Below are positions 41,639-49,600 of a stretch of 50,328 bases of DNA, in pieces. Source of the stretch: a virus; the IMG/VR virus record IMGVR_UViG_3300022888_000001, positions 1-50,328 of that record; one strand, given 5' to 3'. A program made the translations under genes and the position numbers. The notes under the pieces are model-generated. The model saw only the letters and a list, made by a program, of their open reading frames with translations, was not told the DNA's origin and did no database searches. How positions within the stretch are numbered: the first letter of the stretch is position 1; every line of letters begins with the position of its first letter.

Positions 41639-41799
41639 AATGCCATCCAAACACAAAGAGCAGAAGTTGTGATTATTATAAAAATTCCCCAAATAGACCC
41701 TTTGAAAAAAGTGTTGTTATCTATTCGTGTATTCTGCTCTAGAGAAACTGACACAATAGCAAGAGCTACAACAACGATGGTCATTATTAAATATTTCAC
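41635..41799 (-). CDS. Small two-TM membrane protein
   Basis: 54 residues from a GTG at 41799 with GGAGGATGT upstream. Two hydrophobic segments (YLIMTIVVVALAIVSVSL and SIWGIFIIITTSALCVWM) around a polar loop. GTGA overlaps on both sides. Unknown; small membrane proteins of this type may be anti-host or exclusion factors. Confidence 0.6.
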   Translation of the reverse strand: MKYLIMTIVVVALAIVSVSLEQNTRIDNNTFFKGSIWGIFIIITTSALCVWMAL

Positions 41800-41945
41800 A
41801 CATCCTCCTCAAGCATCTTCCGAAGTCGACACTTATTTTTTCTAATTCTTGCGCTTAATATAACCACCTCAGCGATCCTCATCACCAGACAACCGCCTCC
41901 GAGGATTATTATAGAAACGCCAATGATCTCCCTGAGATTAATCAT
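41796..41945 (-). CDS. Small membrane protein with basic tail
   Basis: 49 residues: one TM segment (IIGVSIIILGGGCLVM), then a basic helical tail (ARIRKNKCRLRKMLEED). ATG at 41945 with a GGAGGT site eight bases upstream; overlaps the previous gene by eight bases and the next by four. Unknown. Confidence 0.6.
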   Translation of the reverse strand: MINLREIIGVSIIILGGGCLVMRIAEVVILSARIRKNKCRLRKMLEEDV

Positions 41946-42207
41946 TGTTAGACACCTCCTTTACAAATTTAAGAAAATGATCAAGTATCCCTTGAGAGTA
42001 CAGAACCTTCAGGACCCCGTGCAAATCTTTTTTATCGTTCCGGTATACACTCCGCCTGATCGAAAATAGATTGTATCCTCCAATTGGATTGCTTTTGATG
42101 TACTGTTCGACAAGTTCAATCCAGTCCTGATGCTTGGATTTAAATTCGTCTGCCATCATTTCCAGATACTCGTTGACTTCAGCGGTCAGGGTGCAATCAT
42201 TCACCAT
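41938..42207 (-). CDS. Small helical hypothetical protein
   Basis: 89 residues from the ATG at 42207 (AAGGTG site); the long frame above it (to 42402) is inside another gene. Helical (LTAEVNEYLEMMADEFKSKHQDWIELVEQYI). Unknown. Confidence 0.6.
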   Translation of the reverse strand: MVNDCTLTAEVNEYLEMMADEFKSKHQDWIELVEQYIKSNPIGGYNLFSIRRSVYRNDKKDLHGVLKVLYSQGILDHFLKFVKEVSNND

Positions 42208-42529
42208 CGCACCTTGATTCGATTCGAACAAAATGTCCAATGAACCTGCACATGGGCTTTTTGTCTGAATGACCCATCCCGAGGCATTGGTCAACCTTGC
42301 ATAAGCGAGGCCTGACCGATCGGACGATCCCATCGATGATCCTCTGCTTCCCGCACATATCCGGCATGCAGAGGATCGCGTGACCAGCCTTACATCTCCC
42401 ATTGATGCAATTGTTCGGAGATATGTTTTCTATTGAGCAGCAACATTGACCGTCGCAATAAAGGCCATCGAACTCAAGTATCTGGAGATGCGATGTTGTT
42501 AGTTCCGGCACTGAAGGATTATTAGGCAT
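42197..42529 (-). CDS. Cys-rich hypothetical protein
   Basis: 110 residues with ten or more cysteines (YCDGQCCCS, NNCINGRCKAGH, CMPDMCG, CKVDQC), so probably zinc-binding. ATG overlaps the previous gene by eight bases. Unknown. Confidence 0.65.
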   Translation of the reverse strand: MPNNPSVPELTTSHLQILEFDGLYCDGQCCCSIENISPNNCINGRCKAGHAILCMPDMCGKQRIIDGIVRSVRPRLCKVDQCLGMGHSDKKPMCRFIGHFVRIESRCDGE

Positions 42530-42743
42530 TAGATTCTCCTTTAATGATTACTTGATATTGTCGCTCAAGCTCAGTCATAAGCACAAAAGACTTTATTGGA
42601 AAGAATTGATAAACCATGTCGCTATCAACACCCCAATCTGACCATGTAATCTCACCGCCAATAGATAATTTTCTCTCGTATACACCGCCTTTCTCATCTG
42701 TGAATGTTGTTGTTGATTCCCGCGATTTTTTCTTGATCTTCAT
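42522..42743 (-). CDS. Small hypothetical protein
   Basis: 73 residues if started at the ATG at 42743; a start at 42776 is possible but overlaps the nuclease gene. Basic N-terminus, beta-rich middle (TFTDEKGGVYERKLSIGGEITW). Unknown. Confidence 0.55.
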   Translation of the reverse strand: MKIKKKSRESTTTFTDEKGGVYERKLSIGGEITWSDWGVDSDMVYQFFPIKSFVLMTELERQYQVIIKGESNA

Positions 42744-42747
42744 TATG

Positions 42748-43461
42748 CTAATTATTCTCCACTTTTGTGCTTCCAATGATAAAATCTTTTTTAAGATAAA
42801 GCTTGTACGGTCTCACCGTTTCATCGAATACAATGTCACGAATCACATCAGTTCCGATGAATTTAGACAGACATGCCTTTGCTGTTGCATCACTGGCGTA
42901 GTGATGATTGATTGAATCAATTGCTTCTTTAATCGTGCATCCCGGAACGCAAGATACATAATTAATCAACGTGTTTACAGTACCTCTAAATGGCGTATGA
43001 TACCCACCTTTATTTGATCCCGCATCAGTAGTGTTCTTGTGCTCTGGACACAGACCTTTATTTATAGCGTCTGGATTGCGCGGTCTGTAATGTCGAGGAG
43101 AAATATACTCCCTGACGTAACTAGCTTGATAATCACTTCCCGGTTCTACTCCGAAACACCCTAATCCAAGACTGCAATTTAAATAATTCATAACATTTCG
43201 ATTCCGTATGCCCGACAATCGCCCATGTTTACTAATGTATCCGATCGATATAAAATGCGCAAATTCCCTGTACGGGATTATCTGATCTAATAGTTTTAAG
43301 CTCATTGAAGTTTTAAGCTCAATCACCCATATCAGGCGTTTCTTTCTTGCAACAATATCAGCTCGCGCCCCACCATATCCCGCACTAACCTCTTGATATA
43401 CATCCCACCCCTCACTTCGTAACCAATCTGAGATACATCGTCCAAGCTCGACTTCTGTCAT
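42748..43461 (-). CDS. PD-(D/E)XK nuclease-like protein
   Basis: 237 residues. D35, E48 and K50 in GGARADIVARKKRL and VIELKTS form the PD-(D/E)XK core. The rest resembles a DNA-binding extension (SINHHYASDATAKACLSKF). Could resolve or process replication intermediates alongside the DUF1064 protein. Overlaps its neighbour at the start. Confidence 0.78.
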   Translation of the reverse strand: MTEVELGRCISDWLRSEGWDVYQEVSAGYGGARADIVARKKRLIWVIELKTSMSLKLLDQIIPYREFAHFISIGYISKHGRLSGIRNRNVMNYLNCSLGLGCFGVEPGSDYQASYVREYISPRHYRPRNPDAINKGLCPEHKNTTDAGSNKGGYHTPFRGTVNTLINYVSCVPGCTIKEAIDSINHHYASDATAKACLSKFIGTDVIRDIVFDETVRPYKLYLKKDFIIGSTKVENN

Positions 43462-43838
43462 TACCCCACCCCTCTACATATGACTGTGCCAGTTTTTTCC
43501 AGATCCCTTTTACTGAATGATCTGATTATTTTTTCCCCAAGATTAGACAACCCACATTTATAGAAACCCGCCTTCACAGCAAGGTCAATTCCTCTCACTG
43601 TCTGGTCATTCTCATCGATAACGAGATCCGATTTTATATAACCGAGGTGACATACATTTTCAAACGTCTTGGTCGATGTTTCAATATCACCTATATTGAA
43701 ACGATTCAACGTGTATCCCTCTTTACTTGGATCATAAGGCTGATTAGGAACAAATATATCATAGACGTTGATTATCAATTCCTTTTGTAGCAACGCGAAC
43801 ATTATATCGCGATGATTTCTTGGAACGGATATATTCAA
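43461..43838 (-). CDS. Hypothetical protein
   Basis: 125 residues, alpha/beta. HRDIMFALLQKELIINVYDIFVPNQ and VRGIDLAVKAGFYKCGLSNLGEKIIRSF resemble a winged-helix-like end. Unknown. Confidence 0.6.
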   Translation of the reverse strand: MNISVPRNHRDIMFALLQKELIINVYDIFVPNQPYDPSKEGYTLNRFNIGDIETSTKTFENVCHLGYIKSDLVIDENDQTVRGIDLAVKAGFYKCGLSNLGEKIIRSFSKRDLEKTGTVICRGVG

Positions 43839-44059
43839 AATGGAGTATCTCCTATTCTTAACATCTCAAGTTTGCTTATCGCGTCGGACCCAAATATTCT
43901 GATGCGACCATACCACCGACACCGACACCACTTGACAAGCCCGTCTCTTCCCTCGGCATGTTCCGGGATCAACTCAACCCGCTCATAGACGTGCATCGTT
44001 CCGTCCACTTTAGTCACGAATCGCTCTATCCTCTCATGCCTGAATCTTCTAAATGTCAT
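43835..44059 (-). CDS. Small basic hypothetical protein
   Basis: 74 residues, Arg-rich at the N-terminus (FRRFRHERIERF) with a CRCRWYGRIRI stretch. ATGA overlap with the C5 methyltransferase. Possibly nucleic-acid binding. Confidence 0.58.
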   Translation of the reverse strand: MTFRRFRHERIERFVTKVDGTMHVYERVELIPEHAEGRDGLVKWCRCRWYGRIRIFGSDAISKLEMLRIGDTPF

Positions 44060-44769
44060 TGGTTAACCTCCATTATGGAACTCATTATTTCATAGGCAAT
44101 CTGAGGTGGGATAGCGTTCCCGAGTGCTTTAACTCTGTCCATTTCTCCGGAAAACCCTTCACCCACTCGACGTACTCTGCTCTCGGGTATTGACCATCGC
44201 TGTGTTTCTCCCTGATCACCTCGCGGAAATTCCCATGACTGTGTTCCGATTCTCTGAATCTCTTTGCAGATGCCCCTTTTTTGTCTGATGCCGTTGGACG
44301 AGGCAATAATCCAAATGTGCCGTTCCACCGTTGGTAGCCCGACACAAGCAGCTTGTATATCAATCGTCCCGACTTCGTAACCGACACTCTCCAAGTCATC
44401 AATCCACTCATCGAGAACCATCTTGACGATTCCAACAACATTTTCAATAATGATCCAATCGGCGTTGAACTTGATAGCAGTTCCGACAGTTTCTTTCCAG
44501 AGATTTCGGTCATCTGATTTCCCTGCTTGCTTCCCCGCAACCGAGAATGGCTGACACGGAGGCGAGGCGGTAATAATGTCAATTGGCTCATCTATCGCCC
44601 ACTCCTCATAGTTTTTAATATCCCCAAGATTCTGCACCCCCGGCATCCTGAGTTTGATCAGCTCGCAGCAGTAGGGTTCAATTTCCGATACAGCAACTGT
44701 CTTTATCCCTGCGAGATGCGCTGCGATAGAAAACCCCATGATGCCAGTGAACAAATCAAGGTGATTCAT
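44056..44769 (-). CDS. C5-cytosine DNA methyltransferase
   Basis: 237 residues, shorter than cellular enzymes. LDLFTGIMGFSIAA (motif I), PPCQPFS with catalytic C72 (motif IV), IENVVGI (motif VI), VERHIWI (motif VIII) and GNAIPPQIAYEI (motif X) are in order. The target-recognition region is short (~50 residues). Likely protects phage DNA; placed in the replication operon, unlike the other MTases. Confidence 0.92.
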   Translation of the reverse strand: MNHLDLFTGIMGFSIAAHLAGIKTVAVSEIEPYCCELIKLRMPGVQNLGDIKNYEEWAIDEPIDIITASPPCQPFSVAGKQAGKSDDRNLWKETVGTAIKFNADWIIIENVVGIVKMVLDEWIDDLESVGYEVGTIDIQAACVGLPTVERHIWIIASSNGIRQKRGICKEIQRIGTQSWEFPRGDQGETQRWSIPESRVRRVGEGFSGEMDRVKALGNAIPPQIAYEIMSSIMEVNQ

Positions 44770-45350
44770 CCCTTAACCTCCATGTCAACGATCAGCCCGT
44801 TATCATCAATTCTCCTGATCACGTTCGGACCGTAATGTGATTCTAATTTCGCGGAGAGCATGTTAGATGTGACCATGATCGGGACACCGCGCTTGTGGCA
44901 CCAGTAAATAATCCTCATAAACCAATCCGATGCGAACTTCCCTTCGCGACCTAAGTCATCCAGTACGATCCCTCGTGCGCTATTGGTCAAAGCCTTGAAG
45001 TGCTTGGCAGCCTCAAACCCTTGCTCGAACTCGCCCTGATCGGTGCAGTCGATGAATCTATACAGCGATGGGAATCTGCGTTCGGGTTCATCTTTCCAAG
45101 TGTGATGAATCGTGTCAGTAATCCACAGCTCAGTCAACCAAGCAACAGCTAACATCGTTTTTCCATGCTTCGTCTTAGTTGAGCAGAGACCGAGATTTTT
45201 TCGATTGTGAGTTGACTGAATGATGAGTTGATGAAATTTCGCGACATCATCAGGGGTCCAGCGACCATTGTATTCGTTAAAGTCCTTGATCGTGTAACCC
45301 CGGTAAACCTGCGGGATCATCATTTGCTGGTGAATCTGGTGAATACTCAT
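44766..45350 (-). CDS. DnaC/IstB-like helicase loader
   Basis: 194 residues of AAA+ loader: Walker A GLCSTKTKHGKT (54-65), Walker B GIVLDDLG (127-134), sensor MVTSNM (~165). The loader places the host helicase on DNA. Directly after the initiator-like gene. Confidence 0.85.
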   Translation of the reverse strand: MSIHQIHQQMMIPQVYRGYTIKDFNEYNGRWTPDDVAKFHQLIIQSTHNRKNLGLCSTKTKHGKTMLAVAWLTELWITDTIHHTWKDEPERRFPSLYRFIDCTDQGEFEQGFEAAKHFKALTNSARGIVLDDLGREGKFASDWFMRIIYWCHKRGVPIMVTSNMLSAKLESHYGPNVIRRIDDNGLIVDMEVKG

Positions 45351-45353
45351 AGA

Positions 45354-46190
45354 TTACCTCGTTGTCATTATTTTATTGACTGACTTAACTGGCGGAGATA
45401 AAAGATCCGTACCTCCCCGGGATTTGTCAAGAATCTCATAAAACTGTATTCGGCCCCGCCCTTCCCAAAATTTCAGAAGAGATCCGATCGATCGATGGTT
45501 CTCTTTTAGGATCTCCTCGATATCGTCGCGCTTCAAATATTTCAATACTTCCCTGATCGTCTCGATATCATAACCGGCATTGATAAAATCTCTCCGTTTC
45601 ATCAGAGTTTCGATTGCATCAACCTGAGTCCTGAGTTCAAAGTTAGATCCGGGATACCGTTTTTTTATTACAGTATCTATCCAGTGCCTTGCTATCGCCA
45701 CAACCGAAGAATCATGTTCTGACTCATCCCATTTGGGTTTTGATTGAGAATCAGAGGAGTCGGTTGTTTGTTTCTCTTCTATTCCTTTCTCTTCTATTCT
45801 CTTCACTTCAGGTTCACTTTTATTTACCGATGGTTTACAATTGTCGGTCAGTGTCGGACATTTGTTAACCGATGACGGCTTTTGTCTTAGCAATTTTCGC
45901 TTGATATAGGGAGGTGCATGTTCACTCCATTGATGAATTTCGTACTCGTCTGAATCTCCAATTCTATCAATAAATCCTCTTGTCTCTAACGCTTTAGCGA
46001 AATCACCGCACTCACCCTCCCATTCGGCAGCGACCTCGATATCAATAAAGTCACCCACATTGGGGTCACAGTTCGAATATGTCGAGTGCCATAGCAGCTC
46101 AAGATGACCAAGCGTTTGAGCCTTAGATATGCCGAGATCCCTAATAAGCCTTAAGAATTTTTTATTAGAATAAAGTGAGTTAAGAGCCAT
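45354..46190 (-). CDS. DnaT/DnaD-like replication initiation protein
   Basis: 278 residues. N-terminal winged-helix-like domain (LGHLELLWHSTYSNCDP) closing with EYEIHQWSEHAPPYIKRKLLRQK, typical of phage replisome organisers; a charged linker; C-terminal helical domain (REVLKYLKRDDIEEILKENHRSIGSLLKF) as in DnaD/DnaT. Pairs with the loader gene to start replication with host proteins. Confidence 0.8.
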   Translation of the reverse strand: MALNSLYSNKKFLRLIRDLGISKAQTLGHLELLWHSTYSNCDPNVGDFIDIEVAAEWEGECGDFAKALETRGFIDRIGDSDEYEIHQWSEHAPPYIKRKLLRQKPSSVNKCPTLTDNCKPSVNKSEPEVKRIEEKGIEEKQTTDSSDSQSKPKWDESEHDSSVVAIARHWIDTVIKKRYPGSNFELRTQVDAIETLMKRRDFINAGYDIETIREVLKYLKRDDIEEILKENHRSIGSLLKFWEGRGRIQFYEILDKSRGGTDLLSPPVKSVNKIMTTR

Positions 46191-46214
46191 TAGTTGCTCG
46201 CCATCCGTGAATAA

Positions 46215-46403
46215 TCACAATGTCCCTCCAAAAGAAAAACTCCCTGATTTCGCCGCGATCATCTCCGAGAGGGATGTACGAAAAAAGGGAGTTAATACAA
46301 ACTTGTTCTCGGAATTTAATATAGTGATCGCTCTTATATAATAATCGAATCCCGCTGCAATAGCAAGCGATAAAACGATTTCTTTCATGTTGTGCATTAT
46401 CAT
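46215..46403 (-). CDS. Small hypothetical protein
   Basis: 62 residues; a hydrophobic N-terminal part (IVLSLAIAAGFDYYIRAITIL). ATG overlaps the previous stop (TAATG). Could be a small membrane protein. Unknown. Confidence 0.5.
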   Translation of the reverse strand: MIMHNMKEIVLSLAIAAGFDYYIRAITILNSENKFVLTPFFRTSLSEMIAAKSGSFSFGGTL

Positions 46404-46609
46404 TAGTTTAGTACCACCTCCGGATTATCAACGAGCAGACCGAAGGTAATGGCCATCTTTTCAACGTCGAGGGTTTCCGTCCCGTTTGACAAGAACTTCA
46501 GATCAATGACAGCATCATCTTTAACCGCCAGTACGATCAGCCCGCTCAATTTACACCCTTTCGCGATGGCATGCAGTGTCTTGAAGTCAACCAGTTCACC
46601 GTCTTTCAC
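46403..46609 (-). CDS. Small hypothetical protein
   Basis: 68 residues, GTG start in a GTGA overlap with the preceding gene and a GAGGTGA site. Compact alpha/beta (LHAIAKGCKLSGLIVLAVKDDAVIDLKFLS). Unknown. Confidence 0.55.
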   Translation of the reverse strand: MKDGELVDFKTLHAIAKGCKLSGLIVLAVKDDAVIDLKFLSNGTETLDVEKMAITFGLLVDNPEVVLN

Positions 46610-46764
46610 TCTTCACCTCGTTCTGATTTATTTTCCACTGGCTTCCTAATTGCCTCCACCGAAATATCAATAATTGTCTTGCGCTTCTTTTTGATCGGCT
46701 CGCCCATAATCAGATTGACATAAATATCAGAAATGTCGATGATGAGGATATCCTTATTTTTCAC
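46606..46764 (-). CDS. Small basic hypothetical protein
   Basis: 52 residues from a GTG at 46764 with GGAGGT five bases upstream. IIDISDIYVNLIMG then KKKRKTIIDISVEAIRK. Unknown. Confidence 0.55.
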   Translation of the reverse strand: MKNKDILIIDISDIYVNLIMGEPIKKKRKTIIDISVEAIRKPVENKSERGEE

Positions 46765-47107
46765 TCTCCACCTCCCGCTCGAATTCAATTATATCCTTGA
46801 TCACCCCGAGACACAGTTCACATTCGCCATCGACCAGAATCGAGGTGCATCCATTCACCGCACAGTTCGGACAGAGCTTTTCGCCACACATCGGACACGT
46901 CACTTCGCGAACCGTATCGACGTGATAGATCCGATGCTTTTTCGATAGCCTGATCCCGCACAAGTACCTCCTGCGCCCTGTACTGAGGTGATATTGGATT
47001 TGACCACGCTTTTTCTCTGGTATCTTGACTGCGATCGTTATTTTGCCGAATAACACTATCTCCAGTTTTCGAGTCTTTGGGTTGAAGTCGTGTTCGAATA
47101 ATTTCAT
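46754..47107 (-). CDS. Zinc-binding hypothetical protein
   Basis: 117 residues. Basic N-terminal strands, then CPMCGEKLCPNC and CELC motifs, so probably two zinc knuckles; acidic helical tail. ATG overlaps the upstream stop (TAATG). A competing frame at 46818-47123 is rejected. Unknown. Confidence 0.65.
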   Translation of the reverse strand: MKLFEHDFNPKTRKLEIVLFGKITIAVKIPEKKRGQIQYHLSTGRRRYLCGIRLSKKHRIYHVDTVREVTCPMCGEKLCPNCAVNGCTSILVDGECELCLGVIKDIIEFEREVESEK

Positions 47108-47319
47108 TATAAATTAGCCTCACGCTGGAGATTCTCTCTTTTTATCGCGACACAAATCATAGCCTTGTCCCATTTTAATCCAGCATAAAGAGTCGATGAC
47201 GCAAATAGTGGCTTAAATCCACACAACCCACATTCATAAGCATACCATCGCTCATCAGCATCACCATCATCTACAAGGTGTATATCCTCACTTCCGCACT
47301 TACACTGTCTAAGTTTCAT
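47107..47319 (-). CDS. Small zinc-ribbon protein, Lar-like
   Basis: 70 residues from the ATG at 47319 (TGATG coupling). KLRQCKCGSEDIHLV and YECGLCGFKPLF give two CxC/CxxC knuckles as in Lar restriction-alleviation proteins; the C-terminal tail lacks the usual WN motif, so Lar assignment is tentative. Confidence 0.58.
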   Translation of the reverse strand: MKLRQCKCGSEDIHLVDDGDADERWYAYECGLCGFKPLFASSTLYAGLKWDKAMICVAIKRENLQREANL

Positions 47320-47582
47320 CAGGACCCCGGTATTTTTCTTTGAATATCGATTTTCCAAGCATAATATTTAGGATCAGATCCTATTATCACAATATCGATG
47401 ACCTCTTCACAGATACGCCTACGCGCTCGATAAGCGTAGGTCATTGAAAGCCCCTCAGCATCAAAGCGTTTCTTTATGTATTGAGAGCTGACTCCGGTGC
47501 AATTGAATTGCCCCAACAGCAGGATCAGCAGTTTGATTGCGAGGATTTCGCGACGCTTCTTCTCTGCATTAGATATTCTCAT
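47319..47582 (-). CDS. Small HTH-like hypothetical protein
   Basis: 87 residues, basic helical (AEKKRREILAIKLLILLLGQFNCTGVSSQYIKKRFDAEG resembles a winged-helix half). Unknown. Confidence 0.55.
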   Translation of the reverse strand: MRISNAEKKRREILAIKLLILLLGQFNCTGVSSQYIKKRFDAEGLSMTYAYRARRRICEEVIDIVIIGSDPKYYAWKIDIQRKIPGS

Positions 47583-48462
47583 TAGGAAATTCCCTTATCT
47601 TAAGATCTTCCGGGAATCGCGGATCGTTCCAATCCTTGACCACTTTCCCGTCGATGCTAACCTGCTTGACGAAACAAGCGACTCCTGCAGATTTGCACTG
47701 AGCTACAATCTCTCTGATCCATTCGATCTTGCATTCTCTGCGCTTGGGTCCGGACTCGCAACCAACGATCACCCAATCGCAAGCTATATAACCTTCACAC
47801 TCACTTCCGCACCTATAACAACGAGTACTTCTGTTCTGGTGTGAACCTGTCAGATCTATGTCCATTTCGGTTTCATGCCAGCCACATGAGCATTTATAGG
47901 CATTATACCCGATATATGGAAGGATGTTAACCTTCTCCAGCATCGGTTCAACCGATACAAACCGAACCGATGCCGGAGTCTTTAGTAGTAGCGGAATTCG
48001 CACATCAGCGCGATCTTGATTCTCGGCAGTCACGCCAAGCCAGAGATTCGGAATTGGAGACTGAACTCCCGCTCGGGCTGCAACCAATTGTCCCTCTCCC
48101 GTCATGTAATTAAACATATTTCCAGATCGCTTAGTAAGTACCTGAAATGTATGCTTCGGCTGTATTGCGACGGAATGAATCACCTGATCGCGCCATTGAC
48201 TTTCGATGCCTTCGTGAAATAGATCTCCCATAGAGCAGACGAATATTCTTTTGCCTTTCTTGCCCCGGATCGGTTTATAAAGAGAATCAAGATTCGCTCG
48301 GACACCGAAGGGATTGTGATGTTGATAATGCTTCGCGCCCATTAACTTCAGTCGATTCGCCATTTCCTTCGCGTAGCAATTCAGGCACCCCGTTGATATC
48401 TTGGTGCATCCTGTCACCGGGTTCCATGTCTCATCTGTCCATTCGATATTAGTTTTATTCAT
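47569..48462 (-). CDS. Gp37/Gp68 (DUF5131) radical-SAM-like protein
   Basis: 297 residues. TGCTKISTGCLNCYAKEMANR holds three cysteines (C19, C26, C29) as for a 4Fe-4S cluster, and the IFVCSMGDLFHE, QVLTKRS, WLGVTAENQ and FVSVEPML motifs follow in order. A second Cys cluster (CSCGWHE, CYRCGSEC) is a zinc-ribbon insert. Family function is not settled; it is often found beside small modification-linked genes. Overlaps the next small gene (ATGA). Confidence 0.88.
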   Translation of the reverse strand: MNKTNIEWTDETWNPVTGCTKISTGCLNCYAKEMANRLKLMGAKHYQHHNPFGVRANLDSLYKPIRGKKGKRIFVCSMGDLFHEGIESQWRDQVIHSVAIQPKHTFQVLTKRSGNMFNYMTGEGQLVAARAGVQSPIPNLWLGVTAENQDRADVRIPLLLKTPASVRFVSVEPMLEKVNILPYIGYNAYKCSCGWHETEMDIDLTGSHQNRSTRCYRCGSECEGYIACDWVIVGCESGPKRRECKIEWIREIVAQCKSAGVACFVKQVSIDGKVVKDWNDPRFPEDLKIREFPNENI

Positions 48463-48611
48463 ATTCCACTCTTGCGGTTAAAATGCTTCACAAATCCCGC
48501 TATCACATAAGCACTAAGAGTGATAGTTCCGTAGCCGTGCTGAAAAGCATGTGTGATGATTACAGCGGATATCAGTAACCAAAGGATTATCACCCCGTAT
48601 GTTTTACTCAT
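48459..48611 (-). CDS. Small two-TM protein
   Basis: 50 residues with two hydrophobic stretches (VIILWLLISAVIITHAF and TITLSAYVIAGFV) and a basic tail. ATG at 48611, GAGGTG site; overlaps the ASCH stop and the Gp37/Gp68 start (ATGA). Unknown. Confidence 0.58.
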   Translation of the reverse strand: MSKTYGVIILWLLISAVIITHAFQHGYGTITLSAYVIAGFVKHFNRKSGI

Positions 48612-48996
48612 CTGGCACCTCGAAAAACATTTGCTGACCTTTTAATTCTCTGAATGGCAGGGCTATCGGATTCGCTAATAGCCAACAATACCCCGCCCTA
48701 TCATTCCAGACGTTATCTTTTACTTTCGGATCACTGGAATGAAAACAATCAATGATCTCAACAGAGCCGATGATGCCTCCCCGCTTTGCTAATTCTGAGG
48801 TCTCCTTCGAATCATAATGAAAGTTATCAAAGCGAGGATCGTTCCTGATCAGCAAATTATGCCGAAGATCCCGTTGCTTTCCTACGTGAATAAGTACCCG
48901 ACCTCGGATGCGCGTATTCCATGTTCTATTCTCAATATCCTTTCCGAGGTGAAGAATTGCAAAGCCCCATGGTTGCCTGATTGAGACTGCTTTCAT
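48604..48996 (-). CDS. ASCH-domain protein
   Basis: 130 residues from the ATG at 48996 (ATGA overlap). KAVSIRQPWGFAILHLGKDIENRTWNTRIRGRVLIHVGK is the start of an ASCH domain; GSVEIIDCFH and GYCWLLANPIALPF complete it. ASCH proteins bind RNA or act on modified nucleosides. Upstream of the small TM and radical-SAM-like genes in one coupled unit. Confidence 0.85.
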   Translation of the reverse strand: MKAVSIRQPWGFAILHLGKDIENRTWNTRIRGRVLIHVGKQRDLRHNLLIRNDPRFDNFHYDSKETSELAKRGGIIGSVEIIDCFHSSDPKVKDNVWNDRAGYCWLLANPIALPFRELKGQQMFFEVPDE

Positions 48997-49184
48997 AATC
49001 CCCTGCTCCTTTCCCACTGGTGAATCAAGAATTGTTGATTTGCATCAGCATTTTTCTGACTCTCAATTGAGTTGTTTTTGAATCCGATCGGTTTCTGATC
49101 AGCCAACCGATCGCGCTTGATTTTTCGCGCATCATCGTAAAGAGTCTTGATGATGGGATTGTCTTCTGGATTAATCTGTATCAC
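48993..49184 (-). CDS. Small hypothetical protein
   Basis: 63 residues, GTG start. Helical, charged (TLYDDARKIKRDRLADQK). Unknown. Confidence 0.55.
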   Translation of the reverse strand: MIQINPEDNPIIKTLYDDARKIKRDRLADQKPIGFKNNSIESQKNADANQQFLIHQWERSRGL

Positions 49185-49198
49185 CTGATTCTCTTTTG

Positions 49199-49483
49199 TT
49201 AAAAAGCAGTTAACGTGACGGGAACAATAAACTCTCTGCGATTTTTACCGCTACATCCCAATTCACCAATAACAAGAGTTTTTCCCCTTAGACTGTCAGC
49301 ATAATTCTCAAGAGCCTCTTCAGGTGTATTCCCATTGCCAAATGTGGCAGTTAGGACACTATCACATTTTATACCCGAGCTTTCAAACGAAGCATACCAT
49401 CGCGAAATATCTCTGCAAGATGTTGGTCTGTTGAGTATTTCTATCTGCGCTTTGGTGATGTCTGATAATTCCTGTAATGTCAT
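49199..49483 (-). CDS. Small hypothetical protein
   Basis: 94 residues, first gene after the promoter at 49601-49629 and its structured leader; AAGGGGTCGGATAAA site. Pattern FGNGNTPEEALENYADSL resembles a small phage/phage-like beta-alpha protein. Unknown. Confidence 0.65.
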   Translation of the reverse strand: MTLQELSDITKAQIEILNRPTSCRDISRWYASFESSGIKCDSVLTATFGNGNTPEEALENYADSLRGKTLVIGELGCSGKNRREFIVPVTLTAF

Positions 49484-49512
49484 TTTATCCGACCCCTTTA
49501 TTTAATAAACAG

Positions 49513-49594
49513 CAATGCCCCGGTCGCTGTTACCTTTGCACTTATGTGAAAGACGAGCCGGGGCATTGACTAAAACTGATCGTACAAAGGTAAC
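49513..49594 (-). promoter_or_regulatory. Structured 5' leader with interleaved inverted repeats (copy 1 of 3)
   Basis: 10-bp repeat GTTACCTTTG/CAAAGGTAAC (49585-49594 with 49529-49538) interleaved with an 11-bp repeat CAATGCCCCGG/CCGGGGCATTG (49558-49568 with 49513-49523), both perfect. On the transcript the order is B, A, B', A', a pseudoknot or switch. The first arm starts at the seventh base after the -10 box, i.e. at the predicted start of transcription. The GCCCCGG arm also resembles the complement of the AAGGGGTCGG site before the gene, so the arm could reach the ribosome site (inference). Confidence 0.7.
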
Positions 49595-49600
49595 GATCAT

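Noticed and set aside
42208-42402. N-terminal extension of the 89-residue gene
   Set aside because: It lies entirely inside the Cys-rich gene in another frame and has no ribosome site.
44085-44591. Second gene inside the C5 methyltransferase
   Set aside because: Shadow frame; the methyltransferase motifs are complete in the other frame.
46818-47123. Open frame overlapping the zinc-binding gene
   Set aside because: The overlapping frame has clear CxxC motifs and coupled starts; this one has none.
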